A stretch of DNA of 5,668 bases. It comes from Bacillota bacterium. GTDB lineage: Bacteria > Bacillota > Sulfobacillia > RBS10-35 > JAJYVM01. A program made the translations under genes and the position numbers. Location of the stretch: NCBI GenBank assembly GCA_021792015.1, contig JAJYVM010000267.1:1-5668 (forward strand), given 5' to 3'. This document shows, piece by piece, positions 1 through 5,644 of this stretch (positions are counted from its first letter, which is position 1; each line of letters begins with the position of its first letter). The notes under the pieces were generated by a model that was not told the origin of the DNA, ran no database searches, and saw nothing but the letters and a program-made list of their open reading frames with translations.

Positions 1-1
1 G

Positions 2-577
2 ATCCTGGCCCTGGCGCCCGCCGTGAAGGAGGGCCTCATCGACCCTGCCCGCATCGCCGTCGACGGCAAGACCGGGATCTCCGGTGCGGGCAAGAAGCCC
101 GGCCCCGCCCTGCACTTCCCCGACCGCGACGGCGACGTGCGCGCCTACCGCGCCGCCCGCCACCAGCACGTGGTCGAGGCGCAGATGGCCCTTTCGGACC
201 TGGCGGGCGCGGCCGTGGGCCTGACCTTCGTCCCGCATTATGTCCCCGTGACGCGGGGCATCCTGGTCACCGCATACGGCGACCTGCGCCGCGACGTGAC
301 CGAGGCCGACGTGCACGCCATCTACCACGCCTTTTACGAGGGCGAGCCGTTTGTGCGCGTGTTCCCGCCCGGCGTCATGTGCGGCCTGAAGACGACCGTC
401 GGCAGCAACCTCTGCGACATCAGCTTCGCGCTCGACCGCGACAACGGCCGCCTGGTGCTGATGGGCGCGGTCGACAACCTGCTCAAGGGCCAGGCGGGCA
501 GCGCCCTGCAGAACGTGAACGCGATGTTCGGCTTCCCCGAGACCCTGGGCCTGGAGCGCACCCCGATGTATCCGTGA
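2..577 (+). CDS. argC: N-acetyl-gamma-glutamyl-phosphate reductase, C-terminal part (5' end outside window)
   Basis: The product is the NADPH-dependent reductase of arginine biosynthesis, which converts N-acetyl-glutamyl-5-phosphate to the semialdehyde in the cytoplasm. The frame is open from base 2 and a GTG at 23 is internal, so the gene starts before the window. About 191 residues are present, against about 340-350 for the full family. Seen in order are the segment DGKTGISGAGKKPGP, the region RAARHQHVVEAQ (family His-rich stretch near the active site), FVPHYVPVTRGILVTAY, and the end block GSNLCDISFALD, VDNLLKGQAGSALQNVN and MFGFPETLGL, closing with Tyr-Pro. These are ArgC C-terminal hallmarks. 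The N-terminal NADP-binding fold and the catalytic Cys lie upstream and cannot be checked. The LysW-linked lysine enzyme LysY is a close homologue and a less likely alternative. The gene converges on the M28 gene with a 66-base gap. Confidence 0.95.
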   Translation: MLALAPAVKEGLIDPARIAVDGKTGISGAGKKPGPALHFPDRDGDVRAYRAARHQHVVEAQMALSDLAGAAVGLTFVPHYVPVTRGILVTAYGDLRRDVTEADVHAIYHAFYEGEPFVRVFPPGVMCGLKTTVGSNLCDISFALDRDNGRLVLMGAVDNLLKGQAGSALQNVNAMFGFPETLGLERTPMYP

Positions 578-643
578 GCGCGTCACGCGCGGCCTTCGCC
601 GTCCCTGGCTCCGGCGACGCATGCGCGGCCCCGTTCGAATGCG

Positions 644-2266
644 CTACCAGCCAGCCTGACGGACGGCGGCGACGAGCCGGTTCTGCTCCCTTTGCAGCCG
701 TGTCTGCAGGAAGCGGTAGTCGCTGCCCGCGGGATCCAGGGTGGGCAGCCGCGCCGCGCCCTGCAGGGCTGGCACGGGCTTGGCGGGTACGGCGGCGTCG
801 TGGTCGAACGGCCCGGCCGCCGTGTAGTTGATGGGCGTGAGCGCGCGGAGCGCGCGCAGCACGGCTCGATTGCGAGCCGCCGGAGCGGTGGGCAACGCGC
901 GGTTGCGCAGAGCCGCCAAAGCGCCCAGCAGGTCCGAGAAGTCGGCGTGGCCCTTGGCGGCATCCTGCAGCCGCCGCACCTCCGCCGCCAGCTCATCGAT
1001 CGCCGCCGTCAGGTCGTACGGCAGCACCTCGTCCGTGGCGAGGCGGTAGCACGTCTCGGCCAGGATCCTGCAGTCCGTCGCCAGGACCTCTCTGTCGGCC
1101 TTGTCCATGGTGTCCTCCTCGGTATGCCACCACCAGCCCAGGCCGCAGCCGCCCACCGCGGCGCGCTGGCCGACGGGCCGGCTGGACAGCAGCATGTGCG
1201 CGGAGGATACGCCGGGGCCCCAGAACGACTGGTCTCCGGCCCGCAGGGGCCGCTCCCACGCCGGATCCTGGCCCGCGATCTCCCTGACGATGCCCTTGAG
1301 GAAGGCCGCGTTCTCCGCCGTCGCCGTGATGAGGTCATACACCGTGGCGCCAGCGGCGCCGGGCGAGTCGATGTTGATGTACCCGACGCAGTGGTCGTGG
1401 ATGTCCTGCCAGGCGTGGTCGGCATACCAGGTCGAGCCGGCGTAGCGGCCGTTGCTGTGGCACGGCCACCAGGCGACGCGCACCCCGCGCCGCAGCTGGG
1501 GCTGCAGGTGCTTCATGAGCCGCGCGATCTCCAGGCAGGCGACGTTGCCCGTGCCGTTGTCGGTGACGCCGAGGTGCCATGAATCGATGTGCCCCGCCAC
1601 CAGGACGAACTCGTCCGACGCCCCTCGAATGTCGGCCACGGGCAGCCGAACCGGAAACCAGCCGGTCTGGGTCCTCGTGCGGAGGGTGGCCGTGCCGCCC
1701 TCCGCACGGAGGCGCTCGCCGTCAGCCTGGGTGATCTGCACGACGGGAATCCTCGGGATCAGGTCGATGGTCTCGGGCGTCGGCGTGCCCCAGACCGGGC
1801 TGACGGTGCCCTCGTGCACGTACGGCTCATCGCTGGGCCACATGTGGACGAAGCCGACGGCGCCGCCGCGGTAGGCGGCGATCATGTTCGAGCGGCTGCC
1901 GCTCTCGGTGAGCACGACCTTGCCGCGCAGGTCCGTGGCGGCGATGCGGCCCGCGGTCTCGGTGTCCTTGAACATATCGCTGCCGCCGGGGACATGCACG
2001 AGCTCCCCCGTGACCCCATCCGTGCTGGCCGAGAAGGCGCGAGTCTTGGCCCGGTACTTGCGGCCCGCGACCTCCAGCTCGCCGGAGAGGGGGTTGCTCA
2101 GGTAGGCGTCGAAGCTGTGCACCTGGACCGGGATGCCGTAGCCGCGCAGCACCTCCACGACGTAGTCCACCGCTCTGGCCTCGCCGGGGCCGCCCGAGAG
2201 CCGGTCCCAGCTGCAGATCCGCTCCAGGTGCCGCCACATCTCGTTCACGTCGGGATCGATGGCCAT
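644..2266 (-). CDS. M28-family (PSMA/transferrin-receptor-like) peptidase homologue with altered catalytic pair
   Basis: The protein has 540 residues. I chose the ATG at 2266 because AGGAGG (2276-2281) lies 9 bases upstream; the frame could extend to a GTG at 2290 without a comparable site. No signal peptide or membrane segment is evident, so it is probably cytoplasmic. Residues about 85-200 resemble a PA-type insert (LRGKVVLTES, AVGFVHMW, IPVVQIT). Residues about 210-415 are the M28 core. Zinc-ligand positions seen are H226 and D228 (AGHIDSW), D236 (TDNGTG), D300 (INIDSPG) and H381 (WWWHTEEDT). The usual Glu-Glu motif (general base plus zinc ligand) instead reads WWPCHSNGRYAGS, with H270 and S271 at the Glu positions. 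Residues about 415-540 form a helical tail like the dimerisation region of PSMA/TfR proteins. The fold assignment is firm. Peptidase activity is doubtful unless His-Ser substitutes for Glu-Glu. It was probably coupled to the overlapping upstream amidase, which suggests amide or peptide turnover. Confidence 0.88.
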   Translation of the reverse strand: MAIDPDVNEMWRHLERICSWDRLSGGPGEARAVDYVVEVLRGYGIPVQVHSFDAYLSNPLSGELEVAGRKYRAKTRAFSASTDGVTGELVHVPGGSDMFKDTETAGRIAATDLRGKVVLTESGSRSNMIAAYRGGAVGFVHMWPSDEPYVHEGTVSPVWGTPTPETIDLIPRIPVVQITQADGERLRAEGGTATLRTRTQTGWFPVRLPVADIRGASDEFVLVAGHIDSWHLGVTDNGTGNVACLEIARLMKHLQPQLRRGVRVAWWPCHSNGRYAGSTWYADHAWQDIHDHCVGYINIDSPGAAGATVYDLITATAENAAFLKGIVREIAGQDPAWERPLRAGDQSFWGPGVSSAHMLLSSRPVGQRAAVGGCGLGWWWHTEEDTMDKADREVLATDCRILAETCYRLATDEVLPYDLTAAIDELAAEVRRLQDAAKGHADFSDLLGALAALRNRALPTAPAARNRAVLRALRALTPINYTAAGPFDHDAAVPAKPVPALQGAARLPTLDPAGSDYRFLQTRLQREQNRLVAAVRQAGW

Positions 2267-2275
2267 CTGCCGCCG

Positions 2276-2281
2276 CCTCCT
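2276..2281 (-). promoter_or_regulatory. Shine-Dalgarno site of the M28 gene
   Basis: The minus strand reads AGGAGG, 9 bases before the ATG at 2266. The site lies inside the last codons of the amidase frame, so M28 translation could be coupled to amidase translation. It decides the start in favour of 2266 over the GTG at 2290. Confidence 0.8.
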
Positions 2282-2875
2282 CGCACGCACGCGTTCGCCA
2301 CGGCCAGCAGCGTGGCCTCGTCCCAGGCGCGCGCCGCCAGCTGGAGTCCGATGGGCAGGCCCTCGGCGCTGAAGCCGCAGGGCACGGAGATCGCGGGCAA
2401 CCCCGCCAGGTTGAAGGCGCCGGTCGCGGTGGCCAGCGGGCGGGGCCCGGCGGCCTGGCCCAGCGGCCCGGCGGGACTTGCCGCCGTCGGCATGGCCAGC
2501 ACGTCCGCCTGGCGGAGGGCGGCCGCCAGCTCGTCGCAGAGCCGGCGCCGAAAGCGCTGCGCCCGCACCAGGTCGACGGCCGGCAGCAGCAGACCCACCT
2601 CGAAGCGGGCGCGGCAGCCCTCCGAGAAGTCGCCCGGCCGCTCGCGCAGGCGCCGCTCGTGGAAGGCCGCCGCCTCCGCGGCCACGATCGCCTTAGCCAT
2701 GGATGGCGAAGGCCGTGCCGGAGGCATTCGGCGCCCCCGACGTCGGGCCAGCAGGGGATGTCCATGTCCACGAGCTGGAGGCCGGGGGTGCGCACGGCGG
2801 CGTCGCACGCCGCCCGGGTCTCCTGGCCGCAGTCCTCCCACGCCTCGGTACGAGCCGGCCAACCGCACCCGCGTT

Positions 2876-2895
2876 GCGAGCCCGCCTCGGCTCGC
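2876..2895. repeat. Inverted repeat, 7-bp stem
   Basis: Arms GCGAGCC (2876-2882) and GGCTCGC (2889-2895) pair perfectly around a 6-base loop. It sits at the upstream edge of the recognisable amidase sequence and 9 bases from a longer hairpin at 2905-2928. Alone it is weak in such GC-rich DNA; the pairing with its neighbour makes it notable. No U-run follows on either strand, so a simple intrinsic terminator is not indicated. Confidence 0.5.
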
Positions 2896-2904
2896 CCAAT
2901 CCGG

Positions 2905-2928
2905 GCCGCCATTTCGACAAATGGCGGC
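2905..2928. repeat. Perfect 10-bp inverted repeat (REP-like hairpin)
   Basis: Arms GCCGCCATTT (2905-2914) and AAATGGCGGC (2919-2928) are exact reverse complements around CGAC. The AT-rich inner part (ATTT/AAAT) stands out in a region of about 70% GC and is not explained by codon bias. There is no U-tract on either side. It lies in non-coding or decayed sequence upstream of the amidase remnant. It may be a dispersed palindromic element or the stem of a small mobile sequence; the window holds only one copy. Confidence 0.75.
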
Positions 2929-3060
2929 GATGACCTGCGGCGGTGGCCGGCCTGGCCAACACCGTGCGCGCGGTACCCTGGCGTACACCTTGGTGCCGTG
3001 GGGCCCGTCGTGCCGGGCGGTCGCTGGGTCGCGGCTCAGCCAACCCGCCAGCACGGCCAA

Positions 3061-3078
3061 GGGGCGCGAAAGCGCCCC
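3061..3078. repeat. Perfect 7-bp hairpin with GAAA tetraloop
   Basis: GGGGCGC (3061-3067) and GCGCCCC (3072-3078) pair exactly around GAAA on the plus strand, a GNRA-type stable loop. It lies 30 bases upstream of the lipoprotein GTG, so it could sit in that gene's 5' leader. No U-run follows, so a terminator is not supported. The spacer from 2929 to 3107 holds no intact gene that I can recognise. Confidence 0.6.
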
Positions 3079-3107
3079 CGAATTCGGCGCGTGCTAGAGC
3101 GTTGGCC

Positions 3108-3543
3108 GTGAGTCACCTGAGAGGCGTGCGACCCGCGGTGGCCGCGCTGCTCGTCGTGGGCCTGCTCGCGGCCTGCGGCGCGGCGACCCGGACGGCACCG
3201 GCCGGAACCGGTGACCGTCCGCGCCGGCAGCGCCCCGCAGGGCCAGATCCTGGTGGACAGCCAGGGGACGACCCTCTACACGTACACGGCCGACAGCCCC
3301 GGGAAGCCGGACTGCGACAAGGCCTGCCTGGCGCTCTGGCCGCCGCTGCTGGCCAAGGGCACGCCGACCAAGGGGTCCGGAATTCCGGGCCCCCTGGGCG
3401 TCGTCATCAACCCGGCGGACCAAGAGCAGGTCACGTATAAGGACATGCCCCTCTATACCTTCGTCAACGACAAGAAGCCCGGCGACCTCACCGGCCAGGG
3501 CGTCAAGGACCGCCCCGGCGTCTGGATCGTCGCCACGCCCTGA
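3108..3543 (+). CDS. Predicted lipoprotein of the repeated YxFxxD-motif family (COG4315 type), interrupted by a +1 shift
   Basis: The start is GTG at 3108. The first frame gives a lipoprotein signal: a positive start (HLRGVR), a hydrophobic stretch AVAALLVVGLLAAC and a lipobox LAAC with Cys23 at 3174-3176, so the product should be anchored to the membrane outside the cytoplasm. The mature part runs in the next frame from about 3211 and has both family repeats: LYTYTAD after VDSQGTT, followed by CDKACLALWPPL with two Cys, and LYTFVND after TYKDMP, ending GVWIVATP. Dropping one G near 3204-3205 fuses the two into about 144 residues reading TAPAEPVTVRAGS at the join, a normal length for the family. 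The molecular function of the family is not established. As it stands, a GTG at 3211 could give a 110-residue product without a signal peptide. No strong ribosome site precedes 3108. The gap to the Uma2 gene is 37 bases. Confidence 0.82.
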
Positions 3544-3565
3544 CTGCGGCGGTACACTTTTCTTC

Positions 3566-3572
3566 AGGGGGA
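3566..3572 (+). promoter_or_regulatory. Ribosome-binding site of the Uma2 gene
   Basis: AGGGGGA ends 8 bases before the GTG at 3581. It supports that GTG as start over the in-frame GTG at 3590. Confidence 0.65.
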
Positions 3573-3580
3573 CCGCGACC

Positions 3581-4129
3581 GTGGCCACCGTGACCAAGAA
3601 GCCGTGGACCGCCGACGAGCTCTGCCGGCTCCCCAAAGGCTGGCGTTACGAGATCGACGACGGGGAGTTGGTCATCATGAGCCCGGCGGGGTCGCGGCAC
3701 GCGCAGATCGTGGCCAACGTCACCTCCGTGTTGGTCGACTTCGTCCGGCCGCGCAAGCTTGGCAGCGTGCTCTCGGGTGAGCCGGGCGTCTACCTGCGGC
3801 GCGAGCCGCGCCAGACACTGCGCGGGGTGGACGTTGCCTTCTTTGCCGTCGAGGGTGCCCAGCGCATCCGGGGTCAGCGCGGCTTCGCCGAGGTCGCGCC
3901 AGACCTCGCCGTGGAGGTCGACGACCCGTCCGAGCCGGACCTGCGCGGCAAGGTCGCCGAGTACCTGGCCGCCGGCGTCCGCGCCGTCTGGATCGTCGAT
4001 CCGGAGTCCGAATCCCTGACCCGCCACGCCCCCGGCGAGGCCCCGCACACGTGGTCCAGCCCCGACGGCGTCGTGGAGGAGCCCGTCATGCCCGGCTTCA
4101 GTTGCCGTCTGCGCGACCTGTTCGAGTAG
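3581..4129 (+). CDS. Uma2 family (DUF820) restriction-endonuclease-like protein
   Basis: The protein has 182 residues from a GTG start, a typical length for the family. Uma2 proteins have a PD-(D/E)xK nuclease-like fold and are common in multiple copies in cyanobacteria, Chloroflexota, Deinococcota and similar groups; their physiological role is unknown. Seen here are the N-terminal WTADELCRLP, YEIDDGELVIMSPAG (E29, with H40 following), D84 in RGVDVAFF, the PDLAVEV block (D108, E112), then K124, Y128 and the signature AGVRAVWIVDP with W137. D84, E112 and K124 are the likely metal-site residues, and all are present, so the nuclease core looks intact. The C-terminus PGFSCRLRDLFE matches the usual ending. 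The stop TAG at 4127-4129 overlaps the ribosome site of the next gene, so it is probably co-transcribed with the two oxidoreductases. No partner antitoxin or transposase is visible. Confidence 0.93.
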   Translation: MATVTKKPWTADELCRLPKGWRYEIDDGELVIMSPAGSRHAQIVANVTSVLVDFVRPRKLGSVLSGEPGVYLRREPRQTLRGVDVAFFAVEGAQRIRGQRGFAEVAPDLAVEVDDPSEPDLRGKVAEYLAAGVRAVWIVDPESESLTRHAPGEAPHTWSSPDGVVEEPVMPGFSCRLRDLFE

Positions 4130-4133
4130 GAGG
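4128..4133 (+). promoter_or_regulatory. Ribosome-binding site of the MDR dehydrogenase gene
   Basis: AGGAGG overlaps the Uma2 stop codon and lies 12 bases before the ATG at 4146, slightly long spacing. It indicates translation directly downstream of the Uma2 frame within one transcript. Confidence 0.7.
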
Positions 4134-4145
4134 CGCACCGCCCCC

Positions 4146-5189
4146 ATGCTGGCAGCCCTGCAGGTCGGCCACGGCACCATCGAGGAGGCCTTCCGCGTCC
4201 AGGAGGTCCCGACGCCCGCGCCCGGCCCCGGTGAGGTCCTGGTGCGGGTGCGCTTCACGACACTGAACCGCAAGGACGTCTTCGCCCTGCGCGGGCTGAC
4301 CGGCCCCGGCATCCGCCCGCGCCCACCCCTGCCGCACGTCAACGGCGGCGAGTTCATGGGCGAGATCGCGGCCCTCGGCTCCGGCGTCCGCGGCTGGTCG
4401 CCCGGCGACCGCGTCACCGGCTTCGGGGCCCTCTACTGCGGCGAGTGCGAGTACTGCCAGATGGGCGAGCAGACGGCGTGCCTGCACTACGGCCTACTCG
4501 GCGAGCAGGTCTGGGGCGCGCATGCCGAGTACGTGGTGGTCGAGGGGAAGACCCTGGAGCGCGTGCCCGACGGGGTCGACGGCGCCTTGGTCGCCTGTGC
4601 CGGCAGCGGCTACAACACGGCCTGGCGCATGCTGGTCACGGCCGCGCGCGTGCAGCCGGGGGAGACCGTCCTCATCCTCGGCGCCTCCGGCGGCGTGGGC
4701 ACCGCCGGCATCCAGATCGGCAAGCTGGCGGGCTGCCGCGTCATCGCGGTCGTCGGCGGCGCCTGGAAGGTCGCCCGGGCCCTGGAGATCGGCGCGGATC
4801 ACGCCGTCGACCACACCCGCGAGGACTTCCTGGAGGCGGCGCGCCGCATCACGGGCGGCCGCGGCGTGGACGTCGTGCTGGACCCGATCGGCGCCGACAC
4901 GTGGCGGAGGAGCATCAACGCCCTGCGCATGTTCGGGCGTATGGCGATCTGCGGGGCGACCTCCGGCGACGCCCCGGACATCTCGATCCGCGAGGTGTAC
5001 CAGAGCCACCGCCAGATCCTGGGCGCGCCCAAGGGCAACCGCACGGACTTCACCAACGTGCTGCGCTGCATCTGTGACGGGCGCCTCGCGCCCGTCATCC
5101 ACGCGCGTCTTCCCCTCATGGAGATGCAGCGGGGCCTGCACATGCTCCAGGACCGCGACTTCTTCGGGAAGGTGGTGCTGACCGTTTGA
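4146..5189 (+). CDS. Zinc-binding MDR dehydrogenase / quinone oxidoreductase-like
   Basis: The protein has 347 residues and is a complete cytoplasmic medium-chain dehydrogenase/reductase. The N-terminal GroES-like domain holds NRKDVFALRG (N41, D44), then NGGEFMGE, then a structural zinc lobe with C98, C101, C104 and C112 in the C-x2-C-x2-C-x7-C spacing. The Rossmann domain begins about residue 172, with nucleotide loop LGASGGVG (179-185) and GGRGVDVVLDPIG (237-249). The catalytic zinc site looks lost: the usual Cys is N41 and the His of the GHE motif is G68. This points to an NAD(P)H-dependent quinone or enone reductase-like reaction rather than classical alcohol dehydrogenation. No Asp follows the second Rossmann strand (AVVGGAWKVAR), which is compatible with NADP(H). 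The substrate is unknown. The gene overlaps the SDR start by 4 bases (TTGA), so the pair is probably co-expressed. Confidence 0.94.
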   Translation: MLAALQVGHGTIEEAFRVQEVPTPAPGPGEVLVRVRFTTLNRKDVFALRGLTGPGIRPRPPLPHVNGGEFMGEIAALGSGVRGWSPGDRVTGFGALYCGECEYCQMGEQTACLHYGLLGEQVWGAHAEYVVVEGKTLERVPDGVDGALVACAGSGYNTAWRMLVTAARVQPGETVLILGASGGVGTAGIQIGKLAGCRVIAVVGGAWKVARALEIGADHAVDHTREDFLEAARRITGGRGVDVVLDPIGADTWRRSINALRMFGRMAICGATSGDAPDISIREVYQSHRQILGAPKGNRTDFTNVLRCICDGRLAPVIHARLPLMEMQRGLHMLQDRDFFGKVVLTV

Positions 5190-5644
5190 GCGGGCCGCTG
5201 GCGGGCCGGGTCGCGGTCGTGGCGGGGGCCACCCGCGGCGCGGGGCGTGCCATCGCCGCCAGCCTCGGCGAGGCCGGGGCCACCGTGTACTGCACCGGTC
5301 GGAGCACGCGGGGCCACCCCGCCACCCGGGGCCGGCCCGAGACCATCGACGAGACGGCGGAGCTGGCGACCGTGCGGGGCGGCAAGGGCCTCGCCGTCCG
5401 CGTGGACCACACCGTCGAGGCCGAGGTGGAGGCGCTCTTCGCACGGGTCGCGGACGAGCAGGCCGGCCGCCTCGATGTGCTGGTGAACGACGTCTGGGGC
5501 GGCGATGAGCTGGCGCAGTGGGTCCGGATGACGCGAGCGGAGGCCGCGCCGCGGCCAGAGCGAAGCTGGGTCGAAGCCGCGCCCGGATGGAGCAAGCGGC
5601 GAGACCGCCGTTCTGGAAGATGGCCGTGGCGCCGGGCCTGCTGA
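5186..5644 (+). CDS. SDR family oxidoreductase, N-terminal part, frame disrupted after residue 112
   Basis: The TTG start overlaps the preceding TGA (TTGA), with GGGAAGG at 5166-5172 as a possible ribosome site. Residues 1-112 are a clear short-chain dehydrogenase: cofactor loop AGATRGAG (G14, G18, G20), TGRSTRG after the second strand (R39 suggests NADP(H)), RVDHT (D74), DVLVNDVWGG (a variant of the usual NNAG) and DELAQW. After W112 (5519-5521) the frame becomes Arg-rich and unlike any SDR, ending at a stop at 5642-5644. The expected continuation PFWKMAVAPGLLMQQRAVHA lies in another frame from 5608 to the window edge. As read, the protein lacks the catalytic Ser-Tyr-Lys region, which in any case would lie beyond the window. 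It is either a pseudogene caused by an insertion or an assembly artefact. It was probably co-transcribed with the MDR gene. Confidence 0.85.
   Translation: MSGPLAGRVAVVAGATRGAGRAIAASLGEAGATVYCTGRSTRGHPATRGRPETIDETAELATVRGGKGLAVRVDHTVEAEVEALFARVADEQAGRLDVLVNDVWGGDELAQWVRMTRAEAAPRPERSWVEAAPGWSKRRDRRSGRWPWRRAC
5522..5607. repeat. Inserted GC-rich repeat-like segment inside the SDR gene
   Basis: This segment separates two parts of the SDR that family members join with about two residues, so roughly 80 bases are extra and shift the frame by two. It contains a near-direct repeat, CCGGATGACGCGAGCGG (5524-5540) and CCGGATGGAGCAAGCGG (5583-5599), 14 of 17 identical. Between them is a perfect palindrome with arms GGCCGC (5542-5547) and GCGGCC (5551-5556). 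This looks like a small dispersed repeat, but no second copy is in the window and the exact ends are not fixed. Confidence 0.6.

Larger units (their letters stand above)
2245..3060 (-). pseudogene. Amidase signature family protein, C-terminal remnant with frameshifts
   Basis: The uninterrupted part (2700-2245) carries the amidase-signature C-terminus: AIVAAEAAAFHERRL, then ADVLAMPTAASPA, FNLAGLPAISVPCGF and GLPIGLQLAARAWDEATLL. Family members hydrolyse amide bonds (GatA-type fold, usually 450-500 residues). Upstream family-like sequence continues in other frames: VRLAGSYRG, then WEDCGQETRAACDAAVRT...DMDIPCWPDVG, then APNASGTAFAIHG, then a stop. Skipping single bases near 2841, within the C5 run 2734-2738 and at 2695 joins all of these into one reading frame. 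Further upstream, LAGWLSRDPATAR (from 3060) may be amidase sequence, but this is weak. The N-terminal two-thirds, with the Ser-Ser-Lys triad, is absent, and a stop codon precedes 3060 in frame by about 30 bases. The protein is therefore non-functional unless the sequence is wrong. An ATG at 2700 could start a 151-residue product with no active site. The stop overlaps the M28 start by 22 bases. Confidence 0.8.

Noticed and set aside
578..590. Small hairpin GCGCG-TCA-CGCGC after the argC stop as a terminator
   Set aside because: Only 5 bp with a 3-base loop and no U-run; short GC palindromes are expected by chance here. A convergent terminator may exist in 578-643 but is not demonstrable.
692..1582. 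Plus-strand open frame of 296 codons opposite the M28 gene
   Set aside because: Same antisense effect; no recognisable domain, and the opposite strand holds the M28 zinc motifs.
2970..3000. Imperfect inverted repeat CGGTACC/GGTGCCG with a long loop
   Set aside because: It needs a G-T wobble and a loop of about 17 bases, so it is not distinguishable from chance.
1589..3097. Long plus-strand open frame (502 codons) opposite the M28 and amidase genes
   Set aside because: It is an antisense shadow made by GC-rich codon use. The translation is low-complexity Arg/Ala/Gly-rich with no family signature, while the minus strand carries clear domains.
3553..3558. TACACT as a -10 promoter element for the Uma2 gene
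   Set aside because: No convincing -35 hexamer at 16-18 bases upstream, which would fall inside the lipoprotein end; a single hexamer is insufficient.
3503..4417. Minus-strand open frame of 304 codons opposite the Uma2 and MDR genes
   Set aside because: It spans two real genes and their junction, and has no domain or ribosome site that I can see.
4494..5444. Minus-strand open frame of 316 codons opposite the MDR and SDR genes
   Set aside because: Compositional shadow; the plus strand encodes well-conserved Rossmann domains across the same bases.
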